A stretch of DNA of 64,000 nt from Martinezella rhizogenes (lineage in GTDB: Bacteria; Pseudomonadota; Alphaproteobacteria; Rhizobiales; Rhizobiaceae): contig NZ_SGNY01000003.1 of the NCBI RefSeq assembly GCF_007002745.1, positions 558,001 to 622,000 on the forward strand, written 5' to 3'. Of the stretch, positions 37,374 to 47,812 are shown one piece after another; the first letter of the stretch is position 1, and the number at the start of each line of letters is the position of its first letter. Made by a program: the position numbers and the translations under genes. The notes under the pieces are model-generated. The model was not told where the DNA came from. It ran no database searches and saw only the letters and a list, made by a program, of their open reading frames with translations.

Positions 37374-37552
37374 GGGAGTAATTTTTCTCCCAGTCTGATA
37401 TCCCGGTTTTGAAAGTCGCCGAAAATAATCACAGCGATTGTGGCCGTCGCGCCCGCCTTTTTTGTCGCATGTGAACCCTTGCCGTTTTCGGTGCGGGAAA
37501 AACCATTTGGCTAAAATCTCTTGCACTGGTATTGTCTGCCCAACGAAACCTT

Positions 37553-39184
37553 ATGAAAGCCAGCAGCATAGCGTCTTCGCTTGTGCGCGGCGAAATGGAC
37601 AAGACAGTGATCGACCCCGGAAACGGCCCAAAGCCGTCGGACCAAGGGGCATCGGTGGCGAACAAAGGGAAAGCGAAGCGATCCCGTCGTGGCAAGAAAC
37701 ACAAGCGTGACGGGAAGCCCCGTGACGCCGCTGTGCTGTCGCATGATGTTGCCGCGGATGTTCCGGCCGGTTCTCCCTACGTGTCGGCTCTCGAGCCGGA
37801 TGCCGAACCGCGCAAGAGAAAGCGCCGGCGGCGTTCTCGCGGCAAAGGCACGTCCTCCCAGCAGAGTGTGCCTGCATCTGGTGAGCAGGCGCAGGCTCCA
37901 ATTGTAACGGACGCCACCAATCCATCCTCAGCACCGCCCGGTGGTGTTCGCAAGTCGCGCAACCGCAAGCGGGCTCATCGCGATCCGCGTGGTCGTGATC
38001 CGCAGGGCCGCCCGCTGGTTCCTTCCCAGGCACCGAGACATATCGGCAAGCAGAACGGGCGCGCCAACGGGGCTTCCCAGGAGCCGCACCGCCAGCAACT
38101 GGATTCCGCACGTCAGGCGGGCCGCCAGCACGAGCATGGCCAGGACACGCCGGCGGATATGTATGCGGCGCTCGATCTCGGCACCAATAATTGCCGCCTG
38201 CTGATCGCGCAGCCCACACGTCCCGGCCAGTTCCGGGTCGTTGATGCCTTTTCACGCATCGTCCGGCTGGGCGAGGGGCTGGTATCCAGCGGCCGGCTTT
38301 CCGATGACGCGATGGATCGCGCCGTCGAGGCTCTGAAGGTCTGCTCGGCGAAACTTTCCGGCCGCCCGATAAGGCGCATGCGGTTGATCGCCACCGAAGC
38401 CTGCCGTGCCGCCTCCAATGGCGAGGAGTTTTTGGCGCGTGTTACGCGGGAAACGGGGCTGAAACTTGAAATCATCAGCCGCGAGACGGAAGCCCGGCTT
38501 GCGGTTTCTGGCTGCGCATCGCTTGTCGGGCGGGAAGCGCGCTCCGTTGTGCTGTTCGATATTGGCGGCGGATCTTCGGAAATCGCCGTCATCAAGGTCG
38601 GTGAAAACCGCTCGAACCGGCTTGCCAACCACATCACCCACTGGACCTCGCTGCCGGTCGGCGTCGTCACGCTCTCGGAACGCCACGGCGGCCGTGATGT
38701 GACGCCCGATGTCTTTGCCGCCATGGTGCGGGAGGTCGAAGGGCTGCTGGATGCGTTCCATTGCCCGCCACTGGCGCCGCATTTGCATCACGAGGATTTC
38801 CACCTGATCGGAACATCCGGCACGGTGACGACGCTTGCGGGTGTCCATCTCGATCTGCCGCGCTATGATCGCCGCAAGGTGGATGGCCTCTGGCTGTCCG
38901 ACGCCGAGGTGACCGCGATGCAGGATAAGTTGCTCGCATGGGATTTCGCCGGTCGCGCCGCCAATGCCTGCATCGGTCCTGACAGGGCCGATCTGGTTCT
39001 GGCGGGTTGCGCCATTCTTGAGGCCATTCGCCGCCGCTGGCCGTCACGCCGCATGCGGGTGGCAGATCGTGGCCTGCGCGAAGGGCTTTTGACGGATATG
39101 ATGGCGGATGACGGCGCATGGCGGCGTAACCGCATAAGGCGCATGCAGATGGTACGGCAGGACAGAACGGAAGGTTTGACATGA
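37553..39184 (+). CDS. Ppx/GppA exopolyphosphatase-family protein with basic N-terminal extension
   Basis: A 543-residue protein. The Ppx/GppA phosphatase domain begins near residue 203 with '[16 protein letters not shown]' and contains '[11 protein letters not shown]', 'DIGGGSSEI' and '[11 protein letters not shown]', which bind phosphate and nucleotide. The family hydrolyses polyphosphate or pppGpp. The first 200 residues are Lys/Arg/Pro-rich and of low complexity, which is not part of the catalytic fold and may bind nucleic acid or polyphosphate. The start is uncertain: ATG at 37553 or 37595, or TTG at 37532, none with a strong ribosome site. It overlaps rlmE by four bases. Confidence 0.85.
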   Translation: MKASSIASSLVRGEMDKTVIDPGNGPKPSDQGASVANKGKAKRSRRGKKHKRDGKPRDAAVLSHDVAADVPAGSPYVSALEPDAEPRKRKRRRRSRGKGTSSQQSVPASGEQAQAPIVTDATNPSSAPPGGVRKSRNRKRAHRDPRGRDPQGRPLVPSQAPRHIGKQNGRANGASQEPHRQQLDSARQAGRQHEHGQDTPADMYAALDLGTNNCRLLIAQPTRPGQFRVVDAFSRIVRLGEGLVSSGRLSDDAMDRAVEALKVCSAKLSGRPIRRMRLIATEACRAASNGEEFLARVTRETGLKLEIISRETEARLAVSGCASLVGREARSVVLFDIGGGSSEIAVIKVGENRSNRLANHITHWTSLPVGVVTLSERHGGRDVTPDVFAAMVREVEGLLDAFHCPPLAPHLHHEDFHLIGTSGTVTTLAGVHLDLPRYDRRKVDGLWLSDAEVTAMQDKLLAWDFAGRAANACIGPDRADLVLAGCAILEAIRRRWPSRRMRVADRGLREGLLTDMMADDGAWRRNRIRRMQMVRQDRTEGLT

Positions 39185-39921
39185 GCAAGGCGCCGACAAG
39201 CACCAATCGTACCGGCCGAAAGATCGGCCAGAAGGTCAAGAAGACCAAGCTCAAGGCCTCGTCGCGCCGCTGGCTGGAGCGTCATATCAATGACCCCTAT
39301 GTGCAGCGTGCGAAGCTTGAAGGTTATCGCGCCCGCGCCGCCTTCAAGCTTTTGGAAATCAACGACAAGCATCAGATTCTGAAGGGTGCGACCCGCATCA
39401 TCGACCTTGGCGCCGCACCCGGAAGCTGGTCGCAGATCGCCTCCAAGGTGACCGATTCCACCGAGGACGATATTCGCGTCGCAGCCATCGATTTCCTCGA
39501 AATCGATCCTATCCCCGGCGTGAAGATCCTGCAGCTCGACTTCCTCGACCCGACCGCACCGGACCAGCTGATGGAAGCTGTCGGCGGCACGCCCGATCTT
39601 GTCTTGTCGGATATGGCGGCACCAACCACGGGCCACCAGAAGACCGACCACATCCGCACCATGCATCTGTGCGAAGTCGCAGCCGATTTCGCCGTTCAGG
39701 TGTTGGCGGAAGGCGGCCATTTCCTGGCAAAGACCTTCCAGGGCGGCACGGAAAAGGCGCTGCTGGACATGCTGAAGAAGAACTTCAAGCAGGTCCTGCA
39801 CATCAAGCCTGCCTCGTCACGCTCGGAATCGGTCGAGATGTTCCTGCTTGCCAAGCACTTCAAGGGCCGCAAGAACGAGCCCGCTGTCGATGCGGACGCA
39901 CAAGAGGCTGCCGAAGACTGA
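39181..39921 (+). CDS. rlmE: 23S rRNA 2'-O-methyltransferase RlmE (RrmJ/FtsJ)
   Basis: A 246-residue FtsJ-family methylase that modifies U2552 of 23S rRNA in the A loop. 'RAAFKLLEI' holds the first catalytic Lys, '[13 protein letters not shown]' binds S-adenosylmethionine, 'LSDMAAP' holds the catalytic Asp and 'LAKTFQGG' the second Lys. A basic N-terminal tail of about 35 residues is typical of alphaproteobacterial members. Its ATG overlaps the ppx stop (ATGA), so the two are cotranslated. Its stop directly abuts that of the convergent MFS gene. Confidence 0.95.
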   Translation: MSKAPTSTNRTGRKIGQKVKKTKLKASSRRWLERHINDPYVQRAKLEGYRARAAFKLLEINDKHQILKGATRIIDLGAAPGSWSQIASKVTDSTEDDIRVAAIDFLEIDPIPGVKILQLDFLDPTAPDQLMEAVGGTPDLVLSDMAAPTTGHQKTDHIRTMHLCEVAADFAVQVLAEGGHFLAKTFQGGTEKALLDMLKKNFKQVLHIKPASSRSESVEMFLLAKHFKGRKNEPAVDADAQEAAED

Positions 39922-41319
39922 TCACTCCGCCGGTTGCGAAACCTTGCCGCGGTGGCCGGAGACGGCCGCGCCTGCCTGTGCGTCCATGCGGATGATCGGC
40001 ACGACGGCGAACAGCGACACCAGCGCCACGATGGTGAAGGCGATGTGGAAATCGGCAAGTTGCAGATGCGTGCCGGACATCATGCTGCTGACTTCCAGAA
40101 TGGAGGCGGCGAAAGCCACGCCCAGCGCCAGGCTGATCTGTTGCAGCACCGAAGCCATTGAAGTTGCTTGGCTGGCCTGGCTGTCCTCGATATCGGAATA
40201 GCTGAGCGCGTTCGATCCGGTGAAGAAGAACGACCGGGCAAATCCTGCGGTGACCAGAAAGATCATGATCAGCGGGTAGGGCGTATCAGGCGTGAAGAAG
40301 CTGTTGGCAAGCGTCGTGCAGGCGCCGACAATGCCGGCCCCGATCAGCGTTGACTTGAACCCGGTTGCCGCAAACACCCGCTTGGCCATGAATTTCGTGG
40401 TGATCGCGCCAATCGCGCCGGCAAAGGTGATCATGCCCGACTGGAACGGGTTGAGCCCGAAGCCGATCTGCAACATCAGCGGCATCAGGAAGGGAATGGC
40501 GCCAGTTGAAATGCGGAAGATTGTGCCGCCGACGGAGGCCGCCCGGAACGTCGCATTCTGGAAAATGCGAAAATCCAGAATGGGGGCGGGATGGCGCGCG
40601 GCGTGGCGCATGTAAAGAAATCCGCAGATGAAACCGATGATCGTCGAGGCGATACCGATGCTCGGCGGCAGGGCCGGAAGGCTGACCACCGACACACCGA
40701 ACACCACGCCCGAGGCGGCGATGCCTGACAGCACGAACCCCTTGCCGTCCATCGGTGGCGGGTTGGTGGTCTCGATTTCCGGCAGGAAGATGGTCGAGAG
40801 CCAGATGCCGATGATGCCGATCGGCACGTTGATCAGGAAAATCCAGTGCCATGAAAAATAGGTGGTGATGAAGCCGCCAATCGGTGGGCCGGTGAGCGGC
40901 CCGACAAGCCCCGGTATCGTCAGCAACGCCATGGCGGAAACGAGTTCACTACGCTTGGTCGTGCGCAGCAGCACGAGGCGCCCGACAGGCGTCATCATCG
41001 CCCCGCCCATGCCCTGCAGGAACCGCGAGACGACGAATTCGAACACCGAAGACGAAACCGCGCAACAGATTGACCCGACGACAAAAACGCCGATGGCGAA
41101 ACGGAAGATTTTCTTCGCGCCGTATTTGTCGGCCATCCAGCCGCTGATGGGAATGAAGATCGCCAGCGCCACCATATAGGCCGTCAGCGCCAGCTTGAGC
41201 GTGATCGGTCCGACATTGAGATCTTTCGCAATCGCCGGAAGCGAGGTGGCGATGACGGTGGAGTCCATCTGCTCCATAAAGAGAGCGACTGCCAGGATGA
41301 GGGGGATGATGCGGTTCAT
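39922..41319 (-). CDS. MFS drug exporter, DHA2 family
   Basis: A 465-residue major facilitator with about 14 hydrophobic segments, typical of the DHA2 (EmrB/QacA) family. 'DSTVIATSLPAIAKDL' in helix 1 is the family's motif D1 region, 'GWMADKYGAKK' is motif A and 'GPLTGPPIGGFI' resembles motif C. It probably exports toxic organic compounds by proton antiport. The ATG at 41319 is chosen; an upstream TTG at 41349 would add ten polar residues. No partner membrane-fusion gene is next to it. Confidence 0.87.
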   Translation of the reverse strand: MNRIIPLILAVALFMEQMDSTVIATSLPAIAKDLNVGPITLKLALTAYMVALAIFIPISGWMADKYGAKKIFRFAIGVFVVGSICCAVSSSVFEFVVSRFLQGMGGAMMTPVGRLVLLRTTKRSELVSAMALLTIPGLVGPLTGPPIGGFITTYFSWHWIFLINVPIGIIGIWLSTIFLPEIETTNPPPMDGKGFVLSGIAASGVVFGVSVVSLPALPPSIGIASTIIGFICGFLYMRHAARHPAPILDFRIFQNATFRAASVGGTIFRISTGAIPFLMPLMLQIGFGLNPFQSGMITFAGAIGAITTKFMAKRVFAATGFKSTLIGAGIVGACTTLANSFFTPDTPYPLIMIFLVTAGFARSFFFTGSNALSYSDIEDSQASQATSMASVLQQISLALGVAFAASILEVSSMMSGTHLQLADFHIAFTIVALVSLFAVVPIIRMDAQAGAAVSGHRGKVSQPAE

Positions 41320-41525
41320 GGGGCTGCCTGCGGCTTTCCGCTGCGACAAAGGTGTCGCTTGTTCCTCCTACGCCTGATGGGGCCGCTTGCCAACATGTTA
41401 ATTGTCTATTTCTAACGCTCCGATCAAACCTGCGTGAGGCCGGTTTTCTTGAAACTTTCTCGCTCTATTGTCCGTTGGGTGAGTTCAGTTGGTGATAACG
41501 GCCAGTTGGCGAAATCGGAGACAAG

Positions 41526-42530
41526 ATGATGACCCAATCCTTGAGCATGAGCAGACGCGGCCTCATCGGTGCGGCCGGCGCAACCGTCCTCGGCGCGCCG
41601 CTGTTGATGGCGCGCACCGCAACGGCCCAGACCAATCAGCCACAGACCTCCATGGAGATAAAACACGCCATGCCGCCGGAAACCAACCGCTTCAAGCTCG
41701 GCAATTTCGAGGTGCTCGTCGTGAAGGACGGCGCGCGCGCCGCACCCAATCCGGGCGAGACGTTCGGCACCGACCAGTCGGCAGAGACGGTCGGCAAATT
41801 GCTGGAAGACAATTTTCTGCCTAAAGAGCAATTCGTCAATTCCTTCTCGCCGGTTCTCGTCAATACCGGCTCAGACCTCGTGCTGTTCGACACGGGCTTC
41901 GGCGAGGTCGGCCGTGGCGCCGGCAATGGCCGCCTGATTGAAGGCATGGCGGCGGCCGGTTACACACCGGAAGACGTGACCGTGGTGGTGCTGACCCACA
42001 TGCATGGCGACCACATCGGCGGGCTGATGGAAAAGGGCGCGCCGGCCTTTTCAAAGGCGCGTTACGTGGTCGGCCAGGCGGAATATGATTTCTGGACGGA
42101 TGAGAAGCGGGTCGGAACACCTGCCGAGGGTGGGCACAAGGGCGTTGTCGCCAACGTCAAGCCGCTGGCGGAAAAGACAACCTTCATCGGTGACGGCGAC
42201 AATGTGGTGTCCGGCATCACCGGCATTGCGGCCTTCGGCCATTCGCCGGGGCACATGATATTCCGTGTCGAATCGGAAGGCAGGCCGCTGATCCTGACGG
42301 CGGATACCGCCAACCACTTCGTCCTGTCGCTGCAAAGGCCGGACTGGGAGGTGAAGTTCGACATGGACAAGGCAGCGGCCGCTGCAACCCGCAAGAAGGT
42401 CTATGACATGATCGCCACTGACCGGTTGCCTTTCCTCGGCTATCACATGCCTTTCCCGTCCGTTGGCTATGCGGAAAAGCTGGATACGGGTTATCGTTTC
42501 GTGCCGAAATCCTACCAGTTCGACATCTAA
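41526..42530 (+). CDS. Tat-exported metallo-beta-lactamase-fold hydrolase
   Basis: A 334-residue protein with a twin-arginine signal ('SRRGLIGAAGATVLGAPLL', cleavage after TATAQ region) and a metallo-beta-lactamase fold. The zinc motif 'THMHGDHIGG' is intact, with 'GHSPGHM' and 'TADTANH' as further ligands. Such proteins include lactonases, sulfatase-like and quorum-quenching enzymes; the substrate is not clear here. GGAGACAAG precedes the double ATG. It is divergent from the MFS gene, with 206 bases between them, and followed by a terminator. Confidence 0.82.
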   Translation: MMTQSLSMSRRGLIGAAGATVLGAPLLMARTATAQTNQPQTSMEIKHAMPPETNRFKLGNFEVLVVKDGARAAPNPGETFGTDQSAETVGKLLEDNFLPKEQFVNSFSPVLVNTGSDLVLFDTGFGEVGRGAGNGRLIEGMAAAGYTPEDVTVVVLTHMHGDHIGGLMEKGAPAFSKARYVVGQAEYDFWTDEKRVGTPAEGGHKGVVANVKPLAEKTTFIGDGDNVVSGITGIAAFGHSPGHMIFRVESEGRPLILTADTANHFVLSLQRPDWEVKFDMDKAAAAATRKKVYDMIATDRLPFLGYHMPFPSVGYAEKLDTGYRFVPKSYQFDI

Positions 42531-42531
42531 T

Positions 42532-42576
42532 GCATGTCGCGCAAAAGTGTTAAGCGGTTTTGCGATAATGACATGC
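42532..42576. repeat. Rhizobial intergenic palindrome, family C
   Basis: GCATGTC at the left end pairs with GACATGC at the right, and the inner CGCAAAA pairs with TTTTGCG. A conserved tail ATAAAAAC...TTAAAGCGC follows. I recall this sequence type as a common intergenic element in Agrobacterium and Rhizobium. It lies right after the stop at 42530. Confidence 0.65.
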
Positions 42577-42663
42577 ATAAAAACAAGCAGTTAAAGCGCT
42601 TCTTGTGGAGCAGGGATCCACACGACGCGCTTTAATATCTGCTGCAATGCAGCAACAGAGAAA

Positions 42664-42690
42664 GCCCGGAAGGTTATTCCGGGTTTTTTC
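42664..42690 (+). terminator. Terminator upstream of guaB
   Basis: Stem CCCGGAA/TTCCGGG with a five-base loop followed by TTTTTT. It ends the transcript of the metallo-beta-lactamase-fold gene. The 120 bases from here to guaB show no riboswitch that I recognise. Confidence 0.85.
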
Positions 42691-42802
42691 TATTCCCTTC
42701 CTGTCATGAACGTGTTACCAGCCCTCGCCAACTTCCAAGCAATCCTTGCAGGGCGCCGGGGTGAACTTTTCGTTCCGGGACGGCCACGCATTTTCAGTAT
42801 GA

Positions 42803-44320
<1,518 letters not shown>

Positions 44321-44360
44321 TCTTTCGAACCGAATCCGTAAAAGATAGACTGAGTATTTG

Positions 44361-44396
44361 GCGCTCCCCGATTCCAGCCGGATCGGGGGGCGTTTT
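44361..44396 (+). terminator. Terminator of guaB
   Basis: Eleven-base stem CGCTCCCCGAT/ATCGGGGGGCG (one G-U pair) followed by TTTT, 41 bases after the guaB stop and 20 bases before the MAPEG start. Confidence 0.85.
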
Positions 44397-44415
44397 CACG
44401 ATTGGGAGAGAAAGC

Positions 44416-44835
44416 ATGTCACCAACGACCGCAATGTTCTGGCCGATGATCGCCCATGTCTTTCTCGTTTTCTGGCTCTATGGCCTGCTGATCGTTCGGC
44501 GTAACAAATACACCTTCAAGGATCGCGAATCGGCGATCAAGCTGCGCGACCGGGGCGAAGAGGCGCGCGAGAGCTATCTGGTGAACCGCAATATCGCCAA
44601 CCAGTTCGAACTGCCTGTCCTGTTCCACATCGCCTGCCTGCTGCTTTACATCACCGATGCGGACAATATCGTCACCATCGTGCTGGCCTGGCTGTTCGTG
44701 CTTTCGCGCTACGCCCATTCCTATGTTCATGTCACCAGCAACCGCCTGCGTCAGCGCGGAGCATTGTTCGGTATCGGCTTTGCGCTTGTGGTCTGCCTGT
44801 GGGGCTGGCTCGCCATCTGGTTGGCTCTGGAATGA
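44416..44835 (+). CDS. MAPEG-family membrane protein
   Basis: A 139-residue integral membrane protein with four predicted helices. 'RNIANQFELPVLFHIACLLL' and 'RYAHSYVHVTSNRLRQRG' match the MAPEG family (eicosanoid and glutathione metabolism relatives), whose bacterial members mostly have no assigned substrate. GGGAGAGA precedes the ATG at 44416. The terminator just upstream suggests that it has its own promoter or is reached only by read-through from guaB. Confidence 0.85.
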   Translation: MSPTTAMFWPMIAHVFLVFWLYGLLIVRRNKYTFKDRESAIKLRDRGEEARESYLVNRNIANQFELPVLFHIACLLLYITDADNIVTIVLAWLFVLSRYAHSYVHVTSNRLRQRGALFGIGFALVVCLWGWLAIWLALE

Positions 44836-44984
44836 AACAGCATCGTCAGGTTGCTCCATAAGTGAGACAGTCGACGCCTCCAAAATAAGCCGATTTGCGA
44901 TGGGTCAATTCCATGACGCCCCATCCCCGCTAATCTCTGCCCGCCGTCGAGGATTTCAGGCGAGCAGAGATTGAGGAGTATGTC

Positions 44985-46013
44985 ATGGCAAAAACAATGA
45001 AGGCAGCCGTCGTCCGCGCGTTTGGGAAACCGCTGACCATCGAGGAAGTGGCGATACCGGATCCCGGCCCCGGTGAGATTCTCATCAACTACAAGGCGAC
45101 GGGCGTTTGCCACACCGACCTGCACGCCGCAACGGGCGATTGGCCGGTCAAACCCAACCCGCCCTTCATTCCCGGCCATGAAGGTGCCGGTTATGTCGCA
45201 AAAATCGGCGCTGGCGTCACCGGCATCAAGGAAGGTGACCGCGCCGGCACGCCCTGGCTCTACACCGCCTGCGGCTGCTGCATCCCCTGCCGCACCGGCT
45301 GGGAAACCTTGTGCCCGAGCCAGAAGAACTCCGGTTATTCCGTTAATGGCAGCTTTGCCGAATATGGCCTTGCCGATCCGAAATTTGTCGGCCGCCTGCC
45401 GGATAATCTCGATTTTGGCCCGGCCGCACCCGTGCTTTGCGCCGGCGTCACCGTTTATAAGGGTCTGAAGGAAACCGAAGTCAGGCCCGGTGAATGGGTG
45501 GTCATTTCAGGCATTGGCGGCCTTGGTCACATGGCCGTGCAATATGCCAAGGCCATGGGCATGCATGTCGTTGCCGCTGATATTTTCGATGACAAGCTGG
45601 CGCTTGCGAAAAAACTCGGAGCCGATGTCACCGTCAACGGCCGTGCGCCTGACGCGGTGGAGCAGGTGCAGAAGGCAACCGGTGGTGTCCACGGCGCGCT
45701 GGTGACGGCGGTTTCGCCGAAGGCCATGGAGCAGGCTTATGGCTTCCTGCGCTCCAAGGGCACCATGGCGCTTGTCGGCCTGCCGCCGGGCTTCATCTCC
45801 ATTCCGGTGTTCGACACGGTGTTGAAGCGCATCACGGTGCGTGGCTCCATTGTCGGCACACGCCAGGATCTGGAGGAGGCGCTGACCTTCGCCGGTGAAG
45901 GCAAGGTGGCCGCCCACTTCTCCTGGGACAAGCTGGAAAATATCAACGATATCTTCCATCGCATGGAAGAGGGCAAGATCGACGGCCGTATCGTCGTGGA
46001 CCTCGCCGCCTGA
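44985..46013 (+). CDS. adhP: Zinc-dependent alcohol dehydrogenase AdhP
   Basis: A 342-residue medium-chain dehydrogenase/reductase that oxidises ethanol and other primary alcohols with NAD. The catalytic zinc ligands are visible in 'GVCHTDLHA' and 'GHEGAGYV', the structural zinc cysteines in 'CGCCIPCRTGWETLC' and the NAD site in 'GIGGLGHMAVQYA'. GAGGAG precedes the ATG. It is separated from the next gene by 121 bases with no clear terminator. Confidence 0.92.
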   Translation: MAKTMKAAVVRAFGKPLTIEEVAIPDPGPGEILINYKATGVCHTDLHAATGDWPVKPNPPFIPGHEGAGYVAKIGAGVTGIKEGDRAGTPWLYTACGCCIPCRTGWETLCPSQKNSGYSVNGSFAEYGLADPKFVGRLPDNLDFGPAAPVLCAGVTVYKGLKETEVRPGEWVVISGIGGLGHMAVQYAKAMGMHVVAADIFDDKLALAKKLGADVTVNGRAPDAVEQVQKATGGVHGALVTAVSPKAMEQAYGFLRSKGTMALVGLPPGFISIPVFDTVLKRITVRGSIVGTRQDLEEALTFAGEGKVAAHFSWDKLENINDIFHRMEEGKIDGRIVVDLAA

Positions 46014-46134
46014 AGCAAATGGCAGGGCCTGCGGCGCTCACGCAAAAGTGTGGCGCCGCCGCCGCCCGCTGCGTTCCCCGCAGGGCGATCTGCGTTATCC
46101 TGCCCGTCACATCCGCGTTCAAGGAGGACAGGCG

Positions 46135-47010
46135 ATGGACAAGCCCAAGATTACGCAGGCCATGATCGACGCTTACGATGAATACACCCATCTCAGCCTC
46201 GACCGCCGCAAATTCATGGAAAAGCTCACCTTGCTCGCCGGCTCGGGCGCGGCTGCGGCGGCCATAGCACCGCTCCTTTCAGCCAACAGCGCCCACGCCG
46301 CCATCGTCGCACCTGACGATGCGGGGATCGTCGCGGAGGACGTGACCTATCCCGCTCCGGGTGGTGAGATGAAGGGTTATCTCGTCACGCCGAAATCGGT
46401 ATCGGGGCCGATCGGCTCCGTCATCGTCATCCACGAGAACCGAGGCCTGAACGACCATATCCGCGATGTGGCAAGGCGTGTAGCGCTTGCCGGTTTCCGG
46501 GCGCTGGCCGTCGATTTCCTCTCGCCGCAGGGCGGCACGCCCCCGGATGAGGAGAAGGCGCGGCAGATGTTCAGCGGCCTGGATATGGACGCGACCGTCG
46601 CCAATGCCGAAGCGGGCCGGGTCTGGCTTGCGGCAAGGCAGGGGGCCAACGGCAAGGTCGGCGCGGTCGGCTTCTGCTGGGGCGGCGGGCTGGTCAACCG
46701 TTTCGCCACCAAATCGGCCGGCCTCAATGCCGGCGTCGCCTATTACGGCCAGCAGGCCCCGGCGGCCGACGTGCCAGCCATCAAGGCGCCCTTGCTTTTG
46801 CAATATGCGGGTCTCGATGAACGTATCAATGCCGGTATCGATGCCTATAAGAAGGCACTGGAGGAAAACGGCAAGACCTTTGAGATTTTCGTCTATGACG
46901 GCGTCAACCATGCCTTCAACAACGATACGTCCTCGGCGCGATATGATAAGGCGGCCGCCGATCTCGCCTGGGGGCGGACGGTGGAGTTTTTCAAGAAATA
47001 TCTGGCGTGA
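46135..47010 (+). CDS. Exported dienelactone hydrolase-family protein
   Basis: A 291-residue alpha/beta hydrolase. Residues 1-60 hold 'DRRKFMEKLTLLAGSGAAAA', a Tat-like signal with an Arg-Arg pair about 25 residues in, ending at 'SAHA'. The DLH nucleophile Cys is in 'GFCWGG', the Glu in 'HENRG' and the His in 'VNHAF'. Family members open enol-lactones, but most exported versions have unknown substrates. AAGGAGGA lies seven bases before the ATG. A palindromic repeat follows the gene. Confidence 0.85.
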   Translation: MDKPKITQAMIDAYDEYTHLSLDRRKFMEKLTLLAGSGAAAAAIAPLLSANSAHAAIVAPDDAGIVAEDVTYPAPGGEMKGYLVTPKSVSGPIGSVIVIHENRGLNDHIRDVARRVALAGFRALAVDFLSPQGGTPPDEEKARQMFSGLDMDATVANAEAGRVWLAARQGANGKVGAVGFCWGGGLVNRFATKSAGLNAGVAYYGQQAPAADVPAIKAPLLLQYAGLDERINAGIDAYKKALEENGKTFEIFVYDGVNHAFNNDTSSARYDKAAADLAWGRTVEFFKKYLA

Positions 47011-47052
47011 TTGGGTTTTTGGCGGCGCCGGATGTTGGTCATTATCAAGGGC

Positions 47053-47229
47053 GCGTGGGGCTTTACCCCCTCTGACCTGCCGGGCATCTCCCCTCAAGGG
47101 GGGAGATCGGCAGGAGGGGCTACCGCCACTTCACTCTCAACGTTGAGATTGTCTAGACCTAGCCGCGAGTCGATCTCCCCCCTTGAGGGGGAGATGCCCG
47201 GCAGGGCAGAGGGTGGTGAAGCCCCACGC
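47053..47229. repeat. Large nested palindrome, family A copy 1
   Basis: Arms of about 57 bases, from GCGTGGGG at the left to CCCCACGC at the right, are near-perfect inverted copies. Each arm contains its own hairpin, CTCCCC-TCAA-GGGGAG. The spacer is about 60 bases. The second copy lies at 62658-62819. It fills the gap between the convergent genes for the hydrolase and moaB. Confidence 0.9.
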
Positions 47230-47256
47230 ACCTTTGGTCCAATCTCAGGGGATGCT

Positions 47257-47802
47257 CTAAACCCCACCACCCCCACGCTTCAAATGTTCATCCAGCCTCG
47301 GCATGATTTCCACGAAATTGCAGGGCAGGTGGCGATAATCGAGCTGGGCTTTCAGAATGCCGTCCCAGGCATCCTTGCAGGCACCCGGTGAGCCGGGCAG
47401 CACGAAAATAAAGGTGGCGTTCGCCACGCCGCCGGTTGCGCGTGACTGGATGGTGGCGGTGCCGATCTTGTCATAGGAAATGCGATGGAAAAGCGCGGAA
47501 AAACCGTCCATGCGCTTTTCGAACAGCGGTTCCAGCGCCTCGGGCGTCACGTCGCGGCCGGTAAAGCCGGTGCCGCCGGTGGTGATCACCACGTCTACGC
47601 CGGTGGCAAGCGTCCAGTCCCGCACCGTGTTGAAAATGGCTTGCCGGTCATCCGGCACGATGGCGCGGGCGGCGAGGCGGTGTCCCGCTTCCTCAAGCCT
47701 TGCAACGAGGGTATCGCCGGATTTGTCATTCTCCAGCGTGCGGCTGTCCGACACGGTCAAAACCGCAATGCCGAGGGGAATGAATGGTCTTTCGCCTGCC
47801 AT
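47257..47802 (-). CDS. moaB: Molybdenum cofactor biosynthesis protein MoaB
   Basis: A 181-residue MoaB/Mog-family protein. 'VLTVSDSRTLENDKSG' opens the fold and 'VVITTGGTGFTGRDVTPEA' binds molybdopterin. The family adenylylates molybdopterin before molybdenum insertion. It lies ten bases downstream of ispE and on the same strand, at the end of a TPR-ispE-moaB unit, with no obvious functional tie to isoprenoid synthesis. Confidence 0.92.
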   Translation of the reverse strand: MAGERPFIPLGIAVLTVSDSRTLENDKSGDTLVARLEEAGHRLAARAIVPDDRQAIFNTVRDWTLATGVDVVITTGGTGFTGRDVTPEALEPLFEKRMDGFSALFHRISYDKIGTATIQSRATGGVANATFIFVLPGSPGACKDAWDGILKAQLDYRHLPCNFVEIMPRLDEHLKRGGGGV

Positions 47803-47812
47803 GACCTAATCC

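Noticed and set aside
42590..42600. TTAAAGCGC in the family C tail as an operator
   Set aside because: Part of a dispersed repeat, half-palindromic only.
47053..47229. Insertion sequence or transposon end
   Set aside because: No transposase gene or target duplication is visible; this is an intergenic palindrome with a second copy.
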